Shown piece by piece: positions 22,979-36,179 of a DNA stretch of 64,000 nucleotides. A program made the translations under genes and the position numbers. The stretch is from Henricia sp. BOLD:AAB3569. Lineage: Eukaryota > Echinodermata > Asteroidea > Spinulosida > Echinasteridae. The stretch spans positions 285,298-349,297 of the forward strand of contig JBBELK010000560.1 of assembly GCA_037783545.1 (NCBI GenBank), read 5' to 3'. Position 1 is the stretch's first letter. Every line of letters begins with the position of its first letter. Below the pieces are notes generated by a model. The model saw only the letters and a program-made list of their open reading frames with translations. It was not told the DNA's origin and searched no databases.

Positions 22979-23565
22979 CTGCAAAATCACAATACAGTTT
23001 GCTTATCATATTTTAATATAAAGTTCACCTTCACTCTATGTAGTAAAAAGATCTTACTTACATACATGCATTTCATTCAAACGGCCCCTAAAATGCCCTT
23101 TATTATCACGGTGCGTATATCTTTGTCTTGTTCCCTATAGTTGGGTATGATCAGTGCGTCTGCACGATAGCGCGTGTAATCTTCTGTTGTTTTGAGAGAT
23201 TCACTGTCCGCGCTGCACACTTTCTTGATCGCTGCACATTTTCCCGATCTTTTAATTGGGGAAATGAAAGATGGCGGCACTGTGATAAAGGTCTATTATT
23301 ACTTAAATCCATGCCAGGCAAACTGTTTCATTTTTGAAAAACTTTGTAACCCTTGGTTCTTATATTTCTTGCATTCAGTTTCCTGTAATACTCACACAAA
23401 AAAAGTGGGGGTAAAAACTTTGAATTATAATTTTTTCCTTCAAACAGCACCTCAAGGTAGAAAGCTTAAAAGTTATACAATTTAAAGTCTTGCATTGCGC
23501 TCCATTTCAGTAGCACTCATATAGTAGTTTCTTGGTATAAATAATACCATTTTGGAGCCCTTTAA

Positions 23566-24045
23566 AGGCCCTGTAGATGATCTGTTTTTGAGCGATTCTG
23601 CAAATAAAATCATTATAAATCAAAAGAAAGACAACAAACTCATCCGAAGAAATTTTAGCTTTGTCAAATGTACTACGTTTAAAAAAACCATGAAAATCCA
23701 CATGCGTTTTCCTAGTCTTGGCGATTGTTTCAAATATTCGTTCTTAGTTGATCGGGTACTAATGTGGCTTGCGTTATGCACTCTGTGGCGCACATCATAT
23801 ACTGCGCGCGTCTACGCGCGCTCCATAAAAATGCATCGCGTTGGAACACGCACGCGGAGTACACAGCGCCCATGCATTTTGGACCGCGTAGATGCAAACC
23901 AAAAATAAGTAATAATCTCATCTTTACAGATTATTTTCTGGTAAAACTGTATAATTTTGAGCGGAAACCTTTCATTGGGTAGTTGCTATTAATTCAATCT
24001 TTACTTTCAGAACTTTCCCCCTGTAAACTCGTCGAATACTTTTAT
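23566..24045. mobile_element. Second copy of the TTAA-flanked MITE, 3'-truncated
   Basis: It starts AGGCCCTGTAGATGATC immediately after TTAA (23562..23565) and follows the copy at 4387 closely, through the GGAACACGCAC, GGAGTACACAGCGCCC and TTTTGGACCGCGTAGATGC blocks. The match is lost after TGTAAACTCGTCGA near 24040, so the right terminus is missing. Reading frames in it are the same non-coding frames seen in the first copy. Confidence 0.82.
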
Positions 24046-24201
24046 ATGTACTTTTTGACCATCTTTTCATGTATCGCATCAGTTTTGCTGATGCTTTATG
24101 TTCAAACTTGGCCCAACTCGCGGTCGGGCAAAATAAAAATTAAAATGAAGTTTTGGCTCTATATTTCACCTCCACTCTGTTAGATTGAAAACAAGACACA
24201 C

Positions 24202-24315
24202 CTCTTTCACAGTCTTTGCCGGAATAGCCAGTAGGGCACTGGCATGTGTAGTCGGTCCCAACATTTGTACAAGGTGCTCCATTTCTGCATGGGTTGTTGC
24301 CACACTGGTTTAATG
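24202..24315 (-). CDS. EGF-like exon
   Basis: 114 nt, acceptor AACCTAG, donor G|GTGTGT. It encodes ALNQCGNNPCRNGAPC, then YTCQCPTGYSGKDC, with six cysteines. The start lacks acidic residues, so calcium binding is unlikely. Phase-1 ends match its neighbours. Confidence 0.92.
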
Positions 24316-24628
24316 CTAGGTTGGAAAATAAACAGATTAAGTTTTGTGTGACTGATCATAGTACTCAAAATTGGGCAGAGGAACATCCAGTTCATCAACT
24401 CAAGGTATACCACATTCCTGTGTTAAGAATTTTTCACAAAAAGTAACCTAAAATGTTCTGCCCCACATGTCTGAATGGTCTATATCGACTAAAAACGTGA
24501 CCGTGTCTGCAATAACCCGAAAAAGTCACCAGTTATTGTTTGTTTGAAGTAATTTTCTCCCATTTTTGCTAAACATAAGCTTTAATTTAATACCTGCCCC
24601 ATGTCCACTGAGAAACAAATGTCAATAC

Positions 24629-24751
24629 CTGTAGGTGTGTGGCAGTTTGTGCCAGTCCAGTATTCTGTGCATTGGCATCTGAACGAGCTACTTCCCCCAT
24701 TGGTACATGTACCACCATTGATGCATGGCTCCCTGTCACAAGGCAAGATGT
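24629..24751 (-). CDS. EGF-like exon after the CUB
   Basis: 123 nt, acceptor TGTAG, donor G|GTATTG. It encodes DILPCDREPCINGGTC, then FRCQCTEYWTGTNC, with six cysteines. The C-x4-T-C stretch fits the O-fucose consensus. It is the first EGF downstream of the CUB exon. From 24760 to 25370 I see only AT-rich intron. Confidence 0.92.
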
Positions 24752-25374
24752 CTACACAAAAACACACATTGGAAATAAGAGTGTAAAATGTACAGTTAGG
24801 TATGCTCTGCAAGTATGTGGGGTCTTTCCATAAATTAGGGGTTCATTTTTTTGTGTTCCCGTTACATCTGAAATCTTGTTTTTTTGTAAATTTAGGAAAC
24901 CTTCTTTAAATGCCTTATATCTCAAAGAGTGAGTACATGTACATAAAGTAAAATTCATAACAAAAATTGTGTGAAGGCCACTTTAATGGTACTGGCAAAT
25001 GCACATATTGGGTGTAATGGGAACGCCAACATGTCACACATTTGGACCTCTAATTTATAGAAAATGTAAAGCCTCTACAGTATTTGTTCATATGGGTACG
25101 GCATGGAAACTATTAATCTCATGATCATTCATCTTTTACATTCATTTCTTGTTCACTTTTAATGTTATAGTTGACCTTAAACATTTAAACGTAAAGGTTA
25201 TCAATAACTTTTCATGATAATGCTACATGTACCTAGCAGTAGCGTATGGATAAGGCTACCCAACAGTTTAATATCAATTTACTTTATTAGTTTATTGCCT
25301 AACAACTATATACCAACAACTTTAAGGTATTAATCTTCACATTAACATCATTACTCAGTAAGTGCCATATATAC

Positions 25375-25737
25375 CTGTGTATCCCTGATCCCGGATCTCA
25401 ATTGAGAATCCTCTTTCTGTCTTCTCAGAGTCTGTCAAGAATGTTATCCACATCATGTTACTCTGGGAGGTGAAACCCACAGGCATATTGGTTCCCGAAG
25501 CCTGAACTCGCACTGAGCTCTGATCCAGAATGTTATCGCCCAGCCCAATTTTCAGTAAGTCGTAACGGTTTTCCGTGATGAAATCTACGATGTTGACAGT
25601 CATGGTTCGTCCAGGTGCACCGCTGTGGATGAACCAGCGACAATTCTCCTGATTGCGATAGTTGGATGGGTAGTTTAGTGAGTGCAGCTCAATCTTGCTG
25701 TTGATTGCAAGGGTGAAGTTGTTTCTGCATCCAATGG
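25375..25737 (-). CDS. CUB-domain exon
   Basis: 363 nt (121 codons) in one exon, phase 1 on both sides; donor G|GTATAT, acceptor CCACAG. The product has the CUB pattern: C-R-N-N-F near the start, LHSLNYPSNYRNQENCRWFI around the second cysteine, the GRTMTVNIVDF strand, and MWITFLTDSEKTERGFSIEI at the end. CUB domains mediate protein-protein and calcium-dependent contacts outside the cell. The second disulphide pair typical of CUB is absent (only two cysteines), as in some family members. A LINE tail lies only about 10 bp upstream of the acceptor. Confidence 0.9.
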
Positions 25738-26683
25738 CTGTGGATAAGAGTGAGTGAGTGAGTGAGTGAGTTTGTGGTTTAACGCCATGCCGGCATCAGA
25801 GGCCATATTCATGGCGGGATTATGTTAATATATAAAAATGTTTGGTTTTGATTAAAATTAATAAAATCATGTAAGTTATGGAAAATATATGATCTTGGAA
25901 TTAGTTGTATAGATAACAAGTGGTATATTTCAATAAAATTGAAGAAACGTTGTATATAAGTACTACGTGGAATCTGGGTAGTTTTCCAAGGCAACCCCGA
26001 GGAGGCCGGTCATAGTGGATCCCCCAGACACACGGCACCGCGTCTAAATAATCCCGCAAGGTCGGCCGTTTCCCTTGCAGTTTAAGGGCCCGGGCCCCGC
26101 CGGTATTTTTACAGGTCCGCTTACCTCCGGGTGATGAAGGGACAATGGCACCGAGTGTCTGGTCAATCCCCCACACCCCGTCTCCCAGGATAAGTAGGGG
26201 TTCTTGTTCCACCGTCCCGTGTGAAATGCGAGTTTTATTCAAAAGGTCTAAATTGACATTGTAATATGAGTGAACTTTATTATAGGGAGATCAACCACGG
26301 GGCAGGGTAACACCTTGTCTCGCCGAGGCGAGCAAACCCCGGGATGGGTCCCTAAATAGTCTTATTTGGAAGAGTGAAGAGTAGATAATGGAGCAGAATT
26401 TTACAAAATGTGATAAAGTTGGGATGATTTGAGGAAATCAATAACAATATTAAATATGGATTAATGAGATTAAAATTATTTGTATGATCCCATACCGCAG
26501 TATAGGAGACAGCTACTGTCCCGCTGCAGAAGTTCCATACAGTAACCGCTACAGCATCATTGAAGTTACGACCATTCCGGGGGACGTGTAGCTGCCAATT
26601 AGCCTAACTAATAGCCTACCTAATATAAAAATGAGTAATCTAATTAGTTAAAGGGGCTACAAAGATATTGAGATTGATGGTGA

Positions 26684-29600
26684 TTATAAGATATGGTAAA
26701 GTTCAGCTAATTTAAGGAATAAAATTATGGTACTGGGATCTATATTGAATAAATCTTTTAGTGTGGTGACATGAAAATATCGATGTCTAATATCCATTAG
26801 TTCAACACATTCTACTAATAAGTGATGCATAGTCAATGGACTATCGCATGGGATACAATAAGGTTGGGGTTCTCCTTTTAGTAAAAAGGAATGGGTCAAG
26901 TGAGAATGTCCTATGCGGCATCTAGTTAGGATGACTTGGTCCCGTCGTGTTAAATTTCTATAAGGAATCCAAAATCCAAGGTTAGGTTGAATAGAATGGA
27001 GTTTATTTAATGCAAGAGTTGTCCATAATTCCTGCCATATTTGTTTTGTATATGAGCGGATAGAACTCCTCATGTCTGTATAAGGAAGAGGACATGGTTC
27101 CACTGGGAGATTTAAAGCTTTTTTTGCAAGAGAGTCTGCTTGCTCATTGCCTGCTAGACCTATGTGGCTTGGAATCCAGCAAAAAATAATATACTTATTC
27201 GAATATAGTACAGTTAATCTATTAAGAGTATCTATAAGAAAAGGATGATTTTTGTTTTGTCCGCTTAGTGATTGTAAAACTGACAGTGAATCACTAAAGA
27301 TGATGAATTTATTTTTTTTGGGATTTCAATCATGTCCAGGGCTAACAATATTGCTTTGAATTCAGCTGTATAAATGGAGCTATGGTTCGGCAGGCGAACA
27401 CTTCGTTTATGATGTTTGTAAATAGCAGCAGAGGCAACTCTTCCTTCATCTTTAGAACCATCTGTATAAATACAGCTGTGGTTAGGAAACTGAGTTTTAA
27501 ATTCATGGAAATCATTTTTAAATACTGAAGCATCAGTTTCTGATTTGTTGTGTTTAGTCATATGAAGAAAGACTTGGGGTTTACAAATTTCCCAAGGTGA
27601 GAATATACAGTATTCGGCATGAGCAATATCTTTTAAATTGAGATTTAAGGCCTGTATATGGGGTCGTAGGCGTAAGCCAAGTGGCTTAATTGTTTTGGGT
27701 TTAGCAGAGTAAATGTGTTGATACTTTGGGTTAAAAACACATAGGTAAGCTGGGTTTGATGGGTTGGCTGCTAATTTAGTAATATATTGCAAGGAAAGTT
27801 TAATACGTCTATTTTCAAGTGGTGGTTCATCTGCAGTGACATATAGACTTTCAACCGGTGATGTTCTAAAGGCTCCAAAAGATAAACGTAATCCCTGGTG
27901 GTGGACAGTATTTAGCTGTTTTAAATAGGACTTGGGTGCAGAACCATAGACAATGCTTCCATAGTCTAATTTTGATCGGATGAGTGATCTATACAACTGT
28001 AATAAGACTGAACATTCTGCTCCCCAGTCTTTATTCGCAACAGCTTTAATAATATCCATGGCTTTTAAACTTTTAATTTTAAGGGATTTGATGTGTGGTA
28101 AAAAGGATAGTTTTGAGTCAAAAATTACACCTAAAAATTTGGTTTTATTAACAACCTTAATCCTGTCCCCTCCAAGAAAGAGATCAGGATCAAAGTGAGC
28201 ATTTCTAATCCTACAGAAATGCATACACATAGTTTTTGGTTTAGAAAATTTAAAACCATTTTCAGTGGCCCATTTTTGAAGTTTATTCAGGGATAATTGG
28301 AGTTGGCGTTCAATTGTTTGCATACGGCTAGCTCTATAACAAATAAGTAAATCATCTACATAAAGTGATGTGAAAACTCCATTCTGTATAGTTTTCACAA
28401 TATTGTTAATTTTGATACTAAATAGGGTGACTGACAGTATACTTCCCTGTGGAACACCCATATCCTGTTCATGTGATTCAGAAAACGTAGAACCTATTTT
28501 AACTTTAAATTGTCTGTCTATTAGAAAATCTGCGATAAAGAGAGGTAATTTACCTCTTAGTCCCATTTCATGGAGGTCTTTCATTGTACCATACTTCCAT
28601 GTTGTGTCGTATGCCTTTTCTAGATCAAAAAATACTGCTACGGCATGTTCTTTTTTGATAAAGGCATCTCGGACGAAGGTTTCAAGTCTTACTAAGTGAT
28701 CCATGGTACTGCGGTTTTTCCTAAAGCCACACTGATAATTTGTTATTAGTCCATTGGTTTCGAGAAACCATACAAGTCTGTTATTAATCATCCTCTCCAT
28801 TGTTTTACATAAACATGAAGTGAGAGCTATTGGTCGATAGTTAGATGGATTTGTATGATCTTTGCCTGGTTTAGGTATAGGAATAACAGTAGCATGTTTC
28901 CACAATAGTGGAACATCACCAGTATCCCAGATAATATTAAAGATGTTTAACAAAGAGTTCAGACACTCATCAGGGAGGTGTTTTAATAGTTGATAATGAA
29001 TTTGGTCAGGTCCAGCAGCTGTATCATGGGATTTCTGGAGAGCTGTCATTAGTTCTTCAAATGTAAAGGGTTTATTATAATTTTCTTCATTTTTAGAAGT
29101 AAAATTTAAGCGATAGCGTTCATTCTTTTCTTTAATACGTTGAAATTCTTTCGAATAGTTATTAGTAGATGAATTTTTTTCAAATGTTTTGGCTAATTCT
29201 TCGGCTATATCTTCTTTGGAGGTAAGAAGCTCATTATCTTTTTTAAGGTGTTTAATTCCTGATTTTGCTTTTCTACCGTTCATTTTTTGGACCATATTCC
29301 AAACTTTGTTCAAGGGAGTATGTGTGGTTAATTGAGAGACATAATTTTTCCAGCTGTTTCTTTTTTTTTTATTAATAATTTGACGAGCTTTGGCTCTCAG
29401 AATTTTAACTTGGGCTAAATTTCCTGAGGTTGGATTGTGATTAAATCTTCGTTCTGCTTTTTTACGAGCTTTTCTGGCTTCCTTACATTCAAGGTCATCC
29501 CAAGGTAAATGTGGTTTAAATGGATTTGTTGATGTTTTAGGAATTGTTTTATCTGCTATAGAAATTAATATGTTTGTATAAGTACTGATTGGATTGGTTT

Positions 29601-30363
29601 CTTCAACAAATTCAATATTAATAAGTTTTTCTTTACATTGTTCAGAGAAGGATTTCCAATCAGCTTTATTAAAATTCCATTTAGGAATATATTCTTCACT
29701 AAGTGATTGATCACTTTCTAGAATGATGGGAAAGTGATCACTTCCGCATAAATCATCAAAAACCATCCATGAAAAGTCTGAAACTAGATCAGGGACAGTA
29801 AGTGTGAGGTCTATAGCCGAGTATGAGCCATAACCAGGGTGTAAGTAGGTATGAGAGCCATTATTGAGATAACAAAGTGTTTGATCAGCAATAAACTTTT
29901 CTATTATTTTACCCTTTGTATTATAATTATCAGAGCCCCAAATGGGGTTATGTCCATTAAAATCTCCTAGTAATATATATGGGGTTGGAAGCTGATCAAC
30001 AAGGTTATCTAAATCGGTTTGTTTTAAATTAAAGGTGGGTGGTATATAAATAGAACATACAGTAAATGACTTATGTAATGTGATTTGGGCAGCAATAGCT
30101 TGCAAATTAGTATTTAAGGGAATACAGCTGTGAATAATATTTTGTTTTATTAACAGTGAAGAACCACCTTTGGCTCGTTCTTCAGATGAGTCGTACGTAT
30201 TTTACATATGGTAGGATTTCAAGTTTATATTATCTGTTTCCTTCAAGTGAGTTTCCTGAAGGGCAAACAGTTCTGGGTTGTGTCTCTGAATTAAGAGCTT
30301 AATCTCATTAAAGTTACCTTTGAATCCTCTACAGTTCCATTGAATAATTTTAGCTTTGTTCAT
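26684..30363 (-). pseudogene. LINE ORF2: APE endonuclease, RT and RNase H
   Basis: ORF2 starts MNKAKIIQWNCRGFKGNF at 30363. An in-frame stop (30202..30204) interrupts the endonuclease, which continues with LLGDFNGHNPIWG and GSDHFPII. The reverse transcriptase shows AAGPDQIHYQLL, AVFFDLEKAYDTTW, GVPQGSILS and YVDDLLI. RNase H begins IYTDGSKDEGRV, and a one-base change in the A8 run (27312..27319 on plus) shifts the frame before FSDSLSVLQS and HIGLAGNEQADSLAKKA. The C-terminal part ends at 26684 and holds a zinc-finger-like C-x2-C...H-x4-C stretch (YCIPCDSPLTMHHLLVEC). Confidence 0.88.
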
Positions 30364-30464
30364 AAATGTAAATAGTTAAGTTAATTTGGGAAATTAAGTT
30401 AACTACGTAAATTAATTGGGTTAGTTACTTTAAGTTAAATAGGTTAATTACATTGGACATTGTG

Positions 30465-30800
30465 TCATTTCATTTTTGATTTGGGTGATCTACTTCTTGT
30501 TCTTTGTTTTACGTTGGTTGATGCATTTTGTAATTCTGTGTAGTATACTTCCATATCTTCAGCTTCATCGTCTAAACTACTGTATTTGTTTTGGATCTTG
30601 GTTGGATTTTTGTTTGCTTTTTTGTTACGCTCACTCTGATCATGATTTGATTTTTTATTTGGATCTTTTCCTGATGGTTTTTCCTTTGAGTAGCCACTAG
30701 TGGATGGTTGTTCTGTCTTACTAGTAGTAGAGCGAGTTCTGGTATGATTGTTTTCCTGGTGAGTTGTTTCTTTAAGTGGATCTGTTGGATCCTTTCCTGG
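30465..30800 (-). pseudogene. LINE ORF1, C-terminal fragment
   Basis: Only the hydrophilic end of a gag-like ORF1 remains: Lys/Ser/Thr-rich sequence, then the motif NKYSSLDDEAEDMEV near the end, which recurs in ORF1 of I/Jockey-type elements, and a basic tail RTRSRSPKSKMK. The zinc knuckles expected upstream are missing because of 5' truncation. It precedes ORF2 by about 100 bp in the usual order. Confidence 0.7.
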
Positions 30801-30857
30801 TGGGAGTGAAATACAACAACAAAAGAAAAAAATGCACTTTTTTATCAATGTCTGGAG

Positions 30858-30925
30858 CATTTTTAGTACAGCTGCATTTGCCCGGTGTGTTAGTGGTCTT
30901 GGGTTCAAATCCTGCCAAGGACCAT
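30858..30925 (+). other. tRNA-like sequence with B box
   Basis: GGTTCAAATCC at 30902..30912 matches a pol III B box, preceded by TGTTAGTGG resembling part of an A box. Paired stems are absent, so this is a SINE remnant or chance match, not a tRNA gene. Confidence 0.35.
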
Positions 30926-30999
30926 ATATAATTTCTCTCTCACCCTATATTTGGCTATTTGATTCCTACGGTGATTAGTCACTAATTTGTCACTTTTAC

Positions 31000-31113
31000 C
31001 CGTTTCGCAGTTGTCTCCAGTCCAGCCAGTGGGACATGTACAGCTGTATTCATTGATTCCATCAAAGCAGATTCCACCATTCAAACACGGCTTGGAAACA
31101 CACTCATCAATGT
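31000..31113 (-). CDS. Calcium-binding EGF exon (upstream of CUB)
   Basis: 114 nt, acceptor TCCCACAG, donor G|GTAAAA. It encodes [19 protein letters not shown], then [14 protein letters not shown]. The start and the D-x4-Y position fit calcium-binding EGF. C-V-S-K-P-C fits the O-glucose consensus. Confidence 0.93.
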
Positions 31114-31731
31114 CTGTGGGATTAAAGAGCAAAGAGCGGCTTATAAAGAGAATAGCAGTACCTGATTAAAGCTATACCGTAATTGATCTGTCAAACTCAA
31201 CAATGTATAACAATGTTCCTCTTGCCTGCGACTGAAGAATTGTAAAAACACAAAAATGTGACCGACAGCTCCTTTTAATATTTGCTTTGGGTTAGTCTAG
31301 GCTCATTGTGGGTAGCCCTAAGCACGGTGAAAGGAATGTTATCCGGGCTCTTAGTAATCAAAGTACTCAAGCCATCAAGCCTGATATTTTGCCTAGGTAT
31401 TTTTTGTCTAGACCCCAAAGTCTGACAACAAAAAACAAGTTTGATTCACGACTGTAGTTAACTACTGGTTGAACGTCGTCCTGGCAACACACATGCATAT
31501 TAACGTGCAAGTGCGAACACCTTTGGTTAGTCCATTGGTTCCGCGCAAAATACTGCATGATGGGTACCAGCGACCAGCGTGAGCGTGCCCTGTGGGCTGC
31601 ATGGTTCCAAATGGTCGACCAGACAGGATTAACCATCGTTGACTTCAGACTATGTTCGGTTGAAAATAGTCAAACTATAGTTGACTATGGCCGTGAATAA
31701 AACTTGCTCTAAGATTGTCAATCTGTAAAAC

Positions 31732-31863
31732 CAGTTGACTTGCTGTCTTCGCAATAGATGCCGGTGAATCCAGGATGGCAGAAACAGCTATAGCCAGCCA
31801 CTCCAATGTTATCAACACATGTAGCTTCATTTTGACATGGTTTGGTCTCGCATTCATTGATAT
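31732..31863 (-). CDS. Calcium-binding EGF exon with extended ends
   Basis: 132 nt. It encodes [16 protein letters not shown], then [15 protein letters not shown] and EDSKSTG. It is six codons longer than the standard exon of this gene, from an insertion between cysteines 3 and 4 (NIGVAG) and a longer tail. The acceptor CGTAAG is weak; the donor G|GTTTTA is non-optimal but phase 1. C-x4-T-C fits the O-fucose consensus. Confidence 0.85.
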
Positions 31864-34800
31864 CTTACGAATGAAAAGTAACAGTTATGCATTATGTAGT
31901 CACACATACAGCAATGACGTAAGATGTGTCTGTATTAAACGATTGAGCCGCTGTTAACATTCCATTATTGTAATTCTTCTGTGCATCTTCACTTCCATTT
32001 ATGTACGACCTGTGGAATGTCCTTTGCCCAATTATAACACCATGGTACAACTTGTCGCCTCAGGTCCAAAGGCTTCCCATCTGCACAGCACTTTTCAGCA
32101 ATGTCAAATTGACAATTTTTCAACAGCCCAGTTCGCTTTGTAAAACCTTAGAGGCAGCAAAGTGTAAAACTTACAATCGACATTTTCAAGTGTTCACCAG
32201 CCATCTCGTATATATATGTACTTAATCGAGTGACAGTTTCAAGTGTTCACCAGCCATCTAGTATGTACTTAATCGAGTGACAGTTTCAAGTGTTCAACAG
32301 CCATCTGGTATGTACTTAATCGAGTGACAGTTTCAAGTGTTCACCAGCCATCTAGTATGTACTTAATCGAGTGACAGTTTCAAGTGTTCACCAGCCATCT
32401 AGTATGTACTTAATCGAGTGACAGTTTCAAGTGTTAACCAGCCATCTAGTATGTACTTAATCGAGTGACAGTTTCAAGTGTTCACCAGCCATCTCGTATG
32501 TACTTAATCGAGTGACAGTTTCAAGTGTTCACCAGCCATCTCGTATGTACTTAATCGAGTGACAGTTTCAAGTGTTCACCAGCCATCTCGTATGTACTTA
32601 ATCGAGTGACAGTTTCAAGTGTTAACCAGCCATCTCGTATGTACTTAATCGAGTGACAGTTTCAAGTGTTCACCAGCCATCTCGTATGTACTTAATCGAG
32701 TTACAGTTTCAAGTGTTAACCAGCCATCTCGTATGTACTTAATCGAGTGACAGTTTCAAGTGTTAACCAGCCATCTCGTATGTACTTAATCGAGTGACAG
32801 TTTCAAGTGTTCACCAGCCATCTGGTATGTACTTAATCGAGTGACAGTTTCAAGTGTTCACCAGCCATCTGGTATGTACTTAATCGAGTGACAGTTTCAA
32901 GTGTTAACCAGCCATCTCGTATGTACTTAATCGAGTTACAGTTTCAAGTGTTCACCAGCCATCTCGTATGTACTTAATCGAGTGACAGTTTCAAGTGTTA
33001 ACCAGCCATCTCGTATGTACTTAATCGAGTGACAGTTTCAAGTGTTCACCAGCCATCTGGTATGTACTTAATCGAGTGACAGTTTCAAGTGTTCACCAGC
33101 CATCTCGTATGTACTTCATCGAGTGACAGTTTCAAGTGTTAACCAGCCATCTAGTATGTACTTAATCGAGTGACAGTTTCAAGTGTTCACCAGCCATCTA
33201 GTATATGTACTTAATCGAGTGACAGTTTCAAGTGTTCACCAGCCATCTGGTATGTACTTAATCGAGTGACAGTTTCAAGTGTTAACCAGCCATCTCGTAT
33301 GTACTTCATCGAGTGACAGTTTCAAGTGTTCACCAGCCATCTAGTATGTACTTAATCGAGTGACAGTTTCAAGTGTTAACCAGCCATCTAGTATGTACTT
33401 AATCGAGTGACAGTTTCAAGTGTTCACCAGCCATCTAGTATGTACTTAATCGAGTGACAGTTTCAAGTGTTCACCAGCCATCTAGTATATGTACTTAATC
33501 GAGTGACAGTTTCAAGTGTTAACCAGCCATCTAGTATGTACTTAATCGAGTGACAGTTTCAAGTGTTAACCAGCCATCTAGTATGTACTTAATCGAGTGA
33601 CAGTTTCAAGTGTTCACCAGCCATCTAGTATGTACTTAATCGAGTGACAGTTTCAAGTGTTCACCAGCCATCTAGTATATGTACTTAATCGAGTGACAGT
33701 TTCAAGTGTTCACCAGCCATCTCGTATGTACTTAATCGAGTGACAGTTTCAAGTGTTAACCAGCCATCTCGTATGTACTTAATCGAGTTACAGTTTCAAG
33801 TGTTCACCAGCCATCTCGTATGTACTTAATCGAGTGACAGTTTCAAGTGTTAACCAGCCATCTGGTATGTACTTAATCGAGTGACAGTTTCAAGTGTTCA
33901 CCAGCCATCTAGTATGTACTTAATCGAGTGACAGTTTCAAGTGTTCACCAGCCATCTCGTATGTACTTAATCGAGTGACAGTTTCAAGTGTTCACCAGCC
34001 ATCTGGTATGTACTTAATCGAGTGACAGTTTCAAGTGTTCACCAGCCATCTAGTATGTACTTAATCGAGTGACAGTTTCAAGTGTTAACCAGCCATCTGG
34101 TATGTACTTAATCGAGTGACAGTTTCAAGTGTTAACCAGCCATCTGGTATGTACTTAATCGAGTGACAGTTTCAAGTGTTCACCAGCCATCTAGTATGTA
34201 CTTAATCGAGTGACAGTTTCAAGTGTTCACCAGCCATCTAGTATGTACTTAATCGAGTGACAGTTTCAAGTGTTCACCAGCCATCTAGTATGTACTTAAT
34301 CGAGTGACAGTTTCAAGTGTTCACCAGCCATCTGGTATGTACTTAATCGAGTGACAGTTTCAAGTGTTCACCAGCCATCTAGTATGTACTTAATCGAGTG
34401 ACAGTTTCAAGTGTTCACCAGCCATCTAGTATGTACTTAATCGAGTGACAGTTTCAAGTGTTCACCAGCCATCTGGTATGTACTTAATCGAGTGACAGTT
34501 TCAAGTGTTCACCAGTTTCAAGTGTTCACCAGCCATCTGGTATGTACTTAATCGAGTGACAGTTTCAAGTGTTCACCAGTTTCAAGTGTTCACCAGCCAT
34601 CTAGTATGTACTTAATCGAGTGACAGTTTCAAGTGTTCACCAGCCATCTGGTATGTACTTAATCGAGTGACAGTTTCAAGTGTTCACCAGCCATCTAGTA
34701 TATGTACTTAATCGAGTGACAGTTTCAAGTGTTCACCAGCCATCTAGTATGTACTTAATCGAGTGACAGTTTCAAGTGTTCAACAGCCATCTCGTATGTA

Positions 34801-34893
34801 CTTAATCGAGTGACAGTTTCAAGTGTTCACCAGCCATCTAGTATGTACTTAATCGAGTGACAGTTTCAAGTGTTAACCAGCCATCTGGTATGT

Positions 34894-35329
34894 GGGTCTG
34901 TCCACAGTAATGGGGTACATTTGAAAAGTTAGTCAATAATTCCTTTCAGATGTCTTTAGTTTATCTCAGAATTAAAGAAATGTCCTTGTTTTGTTCTCAG
35001 GAGATAACTTTTGCCCAAAAAGGTAAAACATTTCTGCCACAACATACATTTTTGAAAAGCTTGTGTACAAATTTTCCTATTACGTAGGTAACGTGGACAG
35101 ACCATTTTGTGACATTTTTTTCCGTCTTTGTTACACGCGTAATAGGAAAATTTGTGCACGGGGTTTTCAGAAATGTATGTTGTAGGACTATTTTTCTTAC
35201 TCCTTGGTGAAAAAGTTATTTCGTCAGTTTAGCTTGATAATTTAAAGATAAAATTAAGACATTTGAAGTGAACACGGACCTAAGATCTTGAATGTTACAG
35301 AAATGTACCCCATTACTGTGGACAGACCC
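34894..35329. mobile_element. 436-bp palindromic MITE, copy 1
   Basis: The terminal inverted repeat of 29 bp begins GGGTCTGTCCACAGTAATGG. The site duplication is ATGT when compared with the uninterrupted satellite unit. The two halves match in inverse order along nearly the whole length, for example ACAACATACATTT and TTTTCCTATTACG near the centre, so it would fold as one long imperfect hairpin. The 67-aa minus-strand frame inside is not supported as a gene. Confidence 0.88.
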
Positions 35330-36179
35330 ATGTACTTAATCGAGTGACAGTTTCAAGTGTTCACCAGCCATCTAGTATGTACTTAATCGAGTGACAGTTT
35401 CAAGTGTTCACCAGCCATCTGGTATGTACTTAATCGAGTGACAGTTTCAAGTGTTCACCAGCCATCTGGTATGTACTTAATCGAGTGACAGTTTCAAGTG
35501 TTAACCAGCCATCTAGTATGTACTTAATCGAGTGACAGTTTCAAGTGTTAACCAGCCATCTGGTATGTACTTAATCGAGTGACAGTTTCAAGTGTTCACC
35601 AGCCATCTGGTATGTACTTAATCGAGTGACAGTGTCAAGTGTTCACCAGCCATCTAGTATGTACTTAATCGAGTGACAGTTTCAAGTGTTCACCAGCCAT
35701 CTGGTATGTACTTAATCGAGTGACAGTTTCAAGTGTTCACCAGCCATCTAGTATGTACTTAATCGAGTGACAGTTTCAAGTGTTCACCAGCCATCTGGTA
35801 TGTACTTAATCGAGTGACAGTTTCAAGTGTTAACCAGCCATCTAGTATGTACTTAATCGAGTGACAGTTTCAAGTGTTCACCAGCCATCTAGTATGTACT
35901 TAATCGAGTGACAGTTTCAAGTGTTCACCAGCCATCTAGTATGTACTTAATCGAGTGACAGTTTCAAGTGTTCACCAGCCATCTGGTATGTACTTAATCG
36001 AGTGACAGTTTCAAGTGTTCACCAGCCATCTAGTATGTACTTAATCGAGTGACAGTTTCAAGTGTTCACCAGCCATCTAGTATGTACTTAATCGAGTGAC
36101 AGTTTCAAGTGTTCACCAGCCATCTAGTATGTACTTAATCGAGTGACAGTTTCAAGTGTTAACCAGCCATCTGGTATGT

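Larger units (their letters stand above)
25746..30800 (-). mobile_element. RNase H-bearing non-LTR retrotransposon (I/Nimb-like), 5'-truncated
   Basis: A minus-strand LINE of about 5 kb contains the end of ORF1, ORF2 with endonuclease, reverse transcriptase and RNase H, a ~900-bp partly GC-rich 3' UTR, and a (ACTC)n tail at 25746..25770 next to the CUB exon. RNase H with APE suggests the I group. The 5' end lies within ORF1 near 30800. The frame lesions mean this copy is dead. It sits in the intron between the CUB exon and the EGF exon at 31000. Confidence 0.85.
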
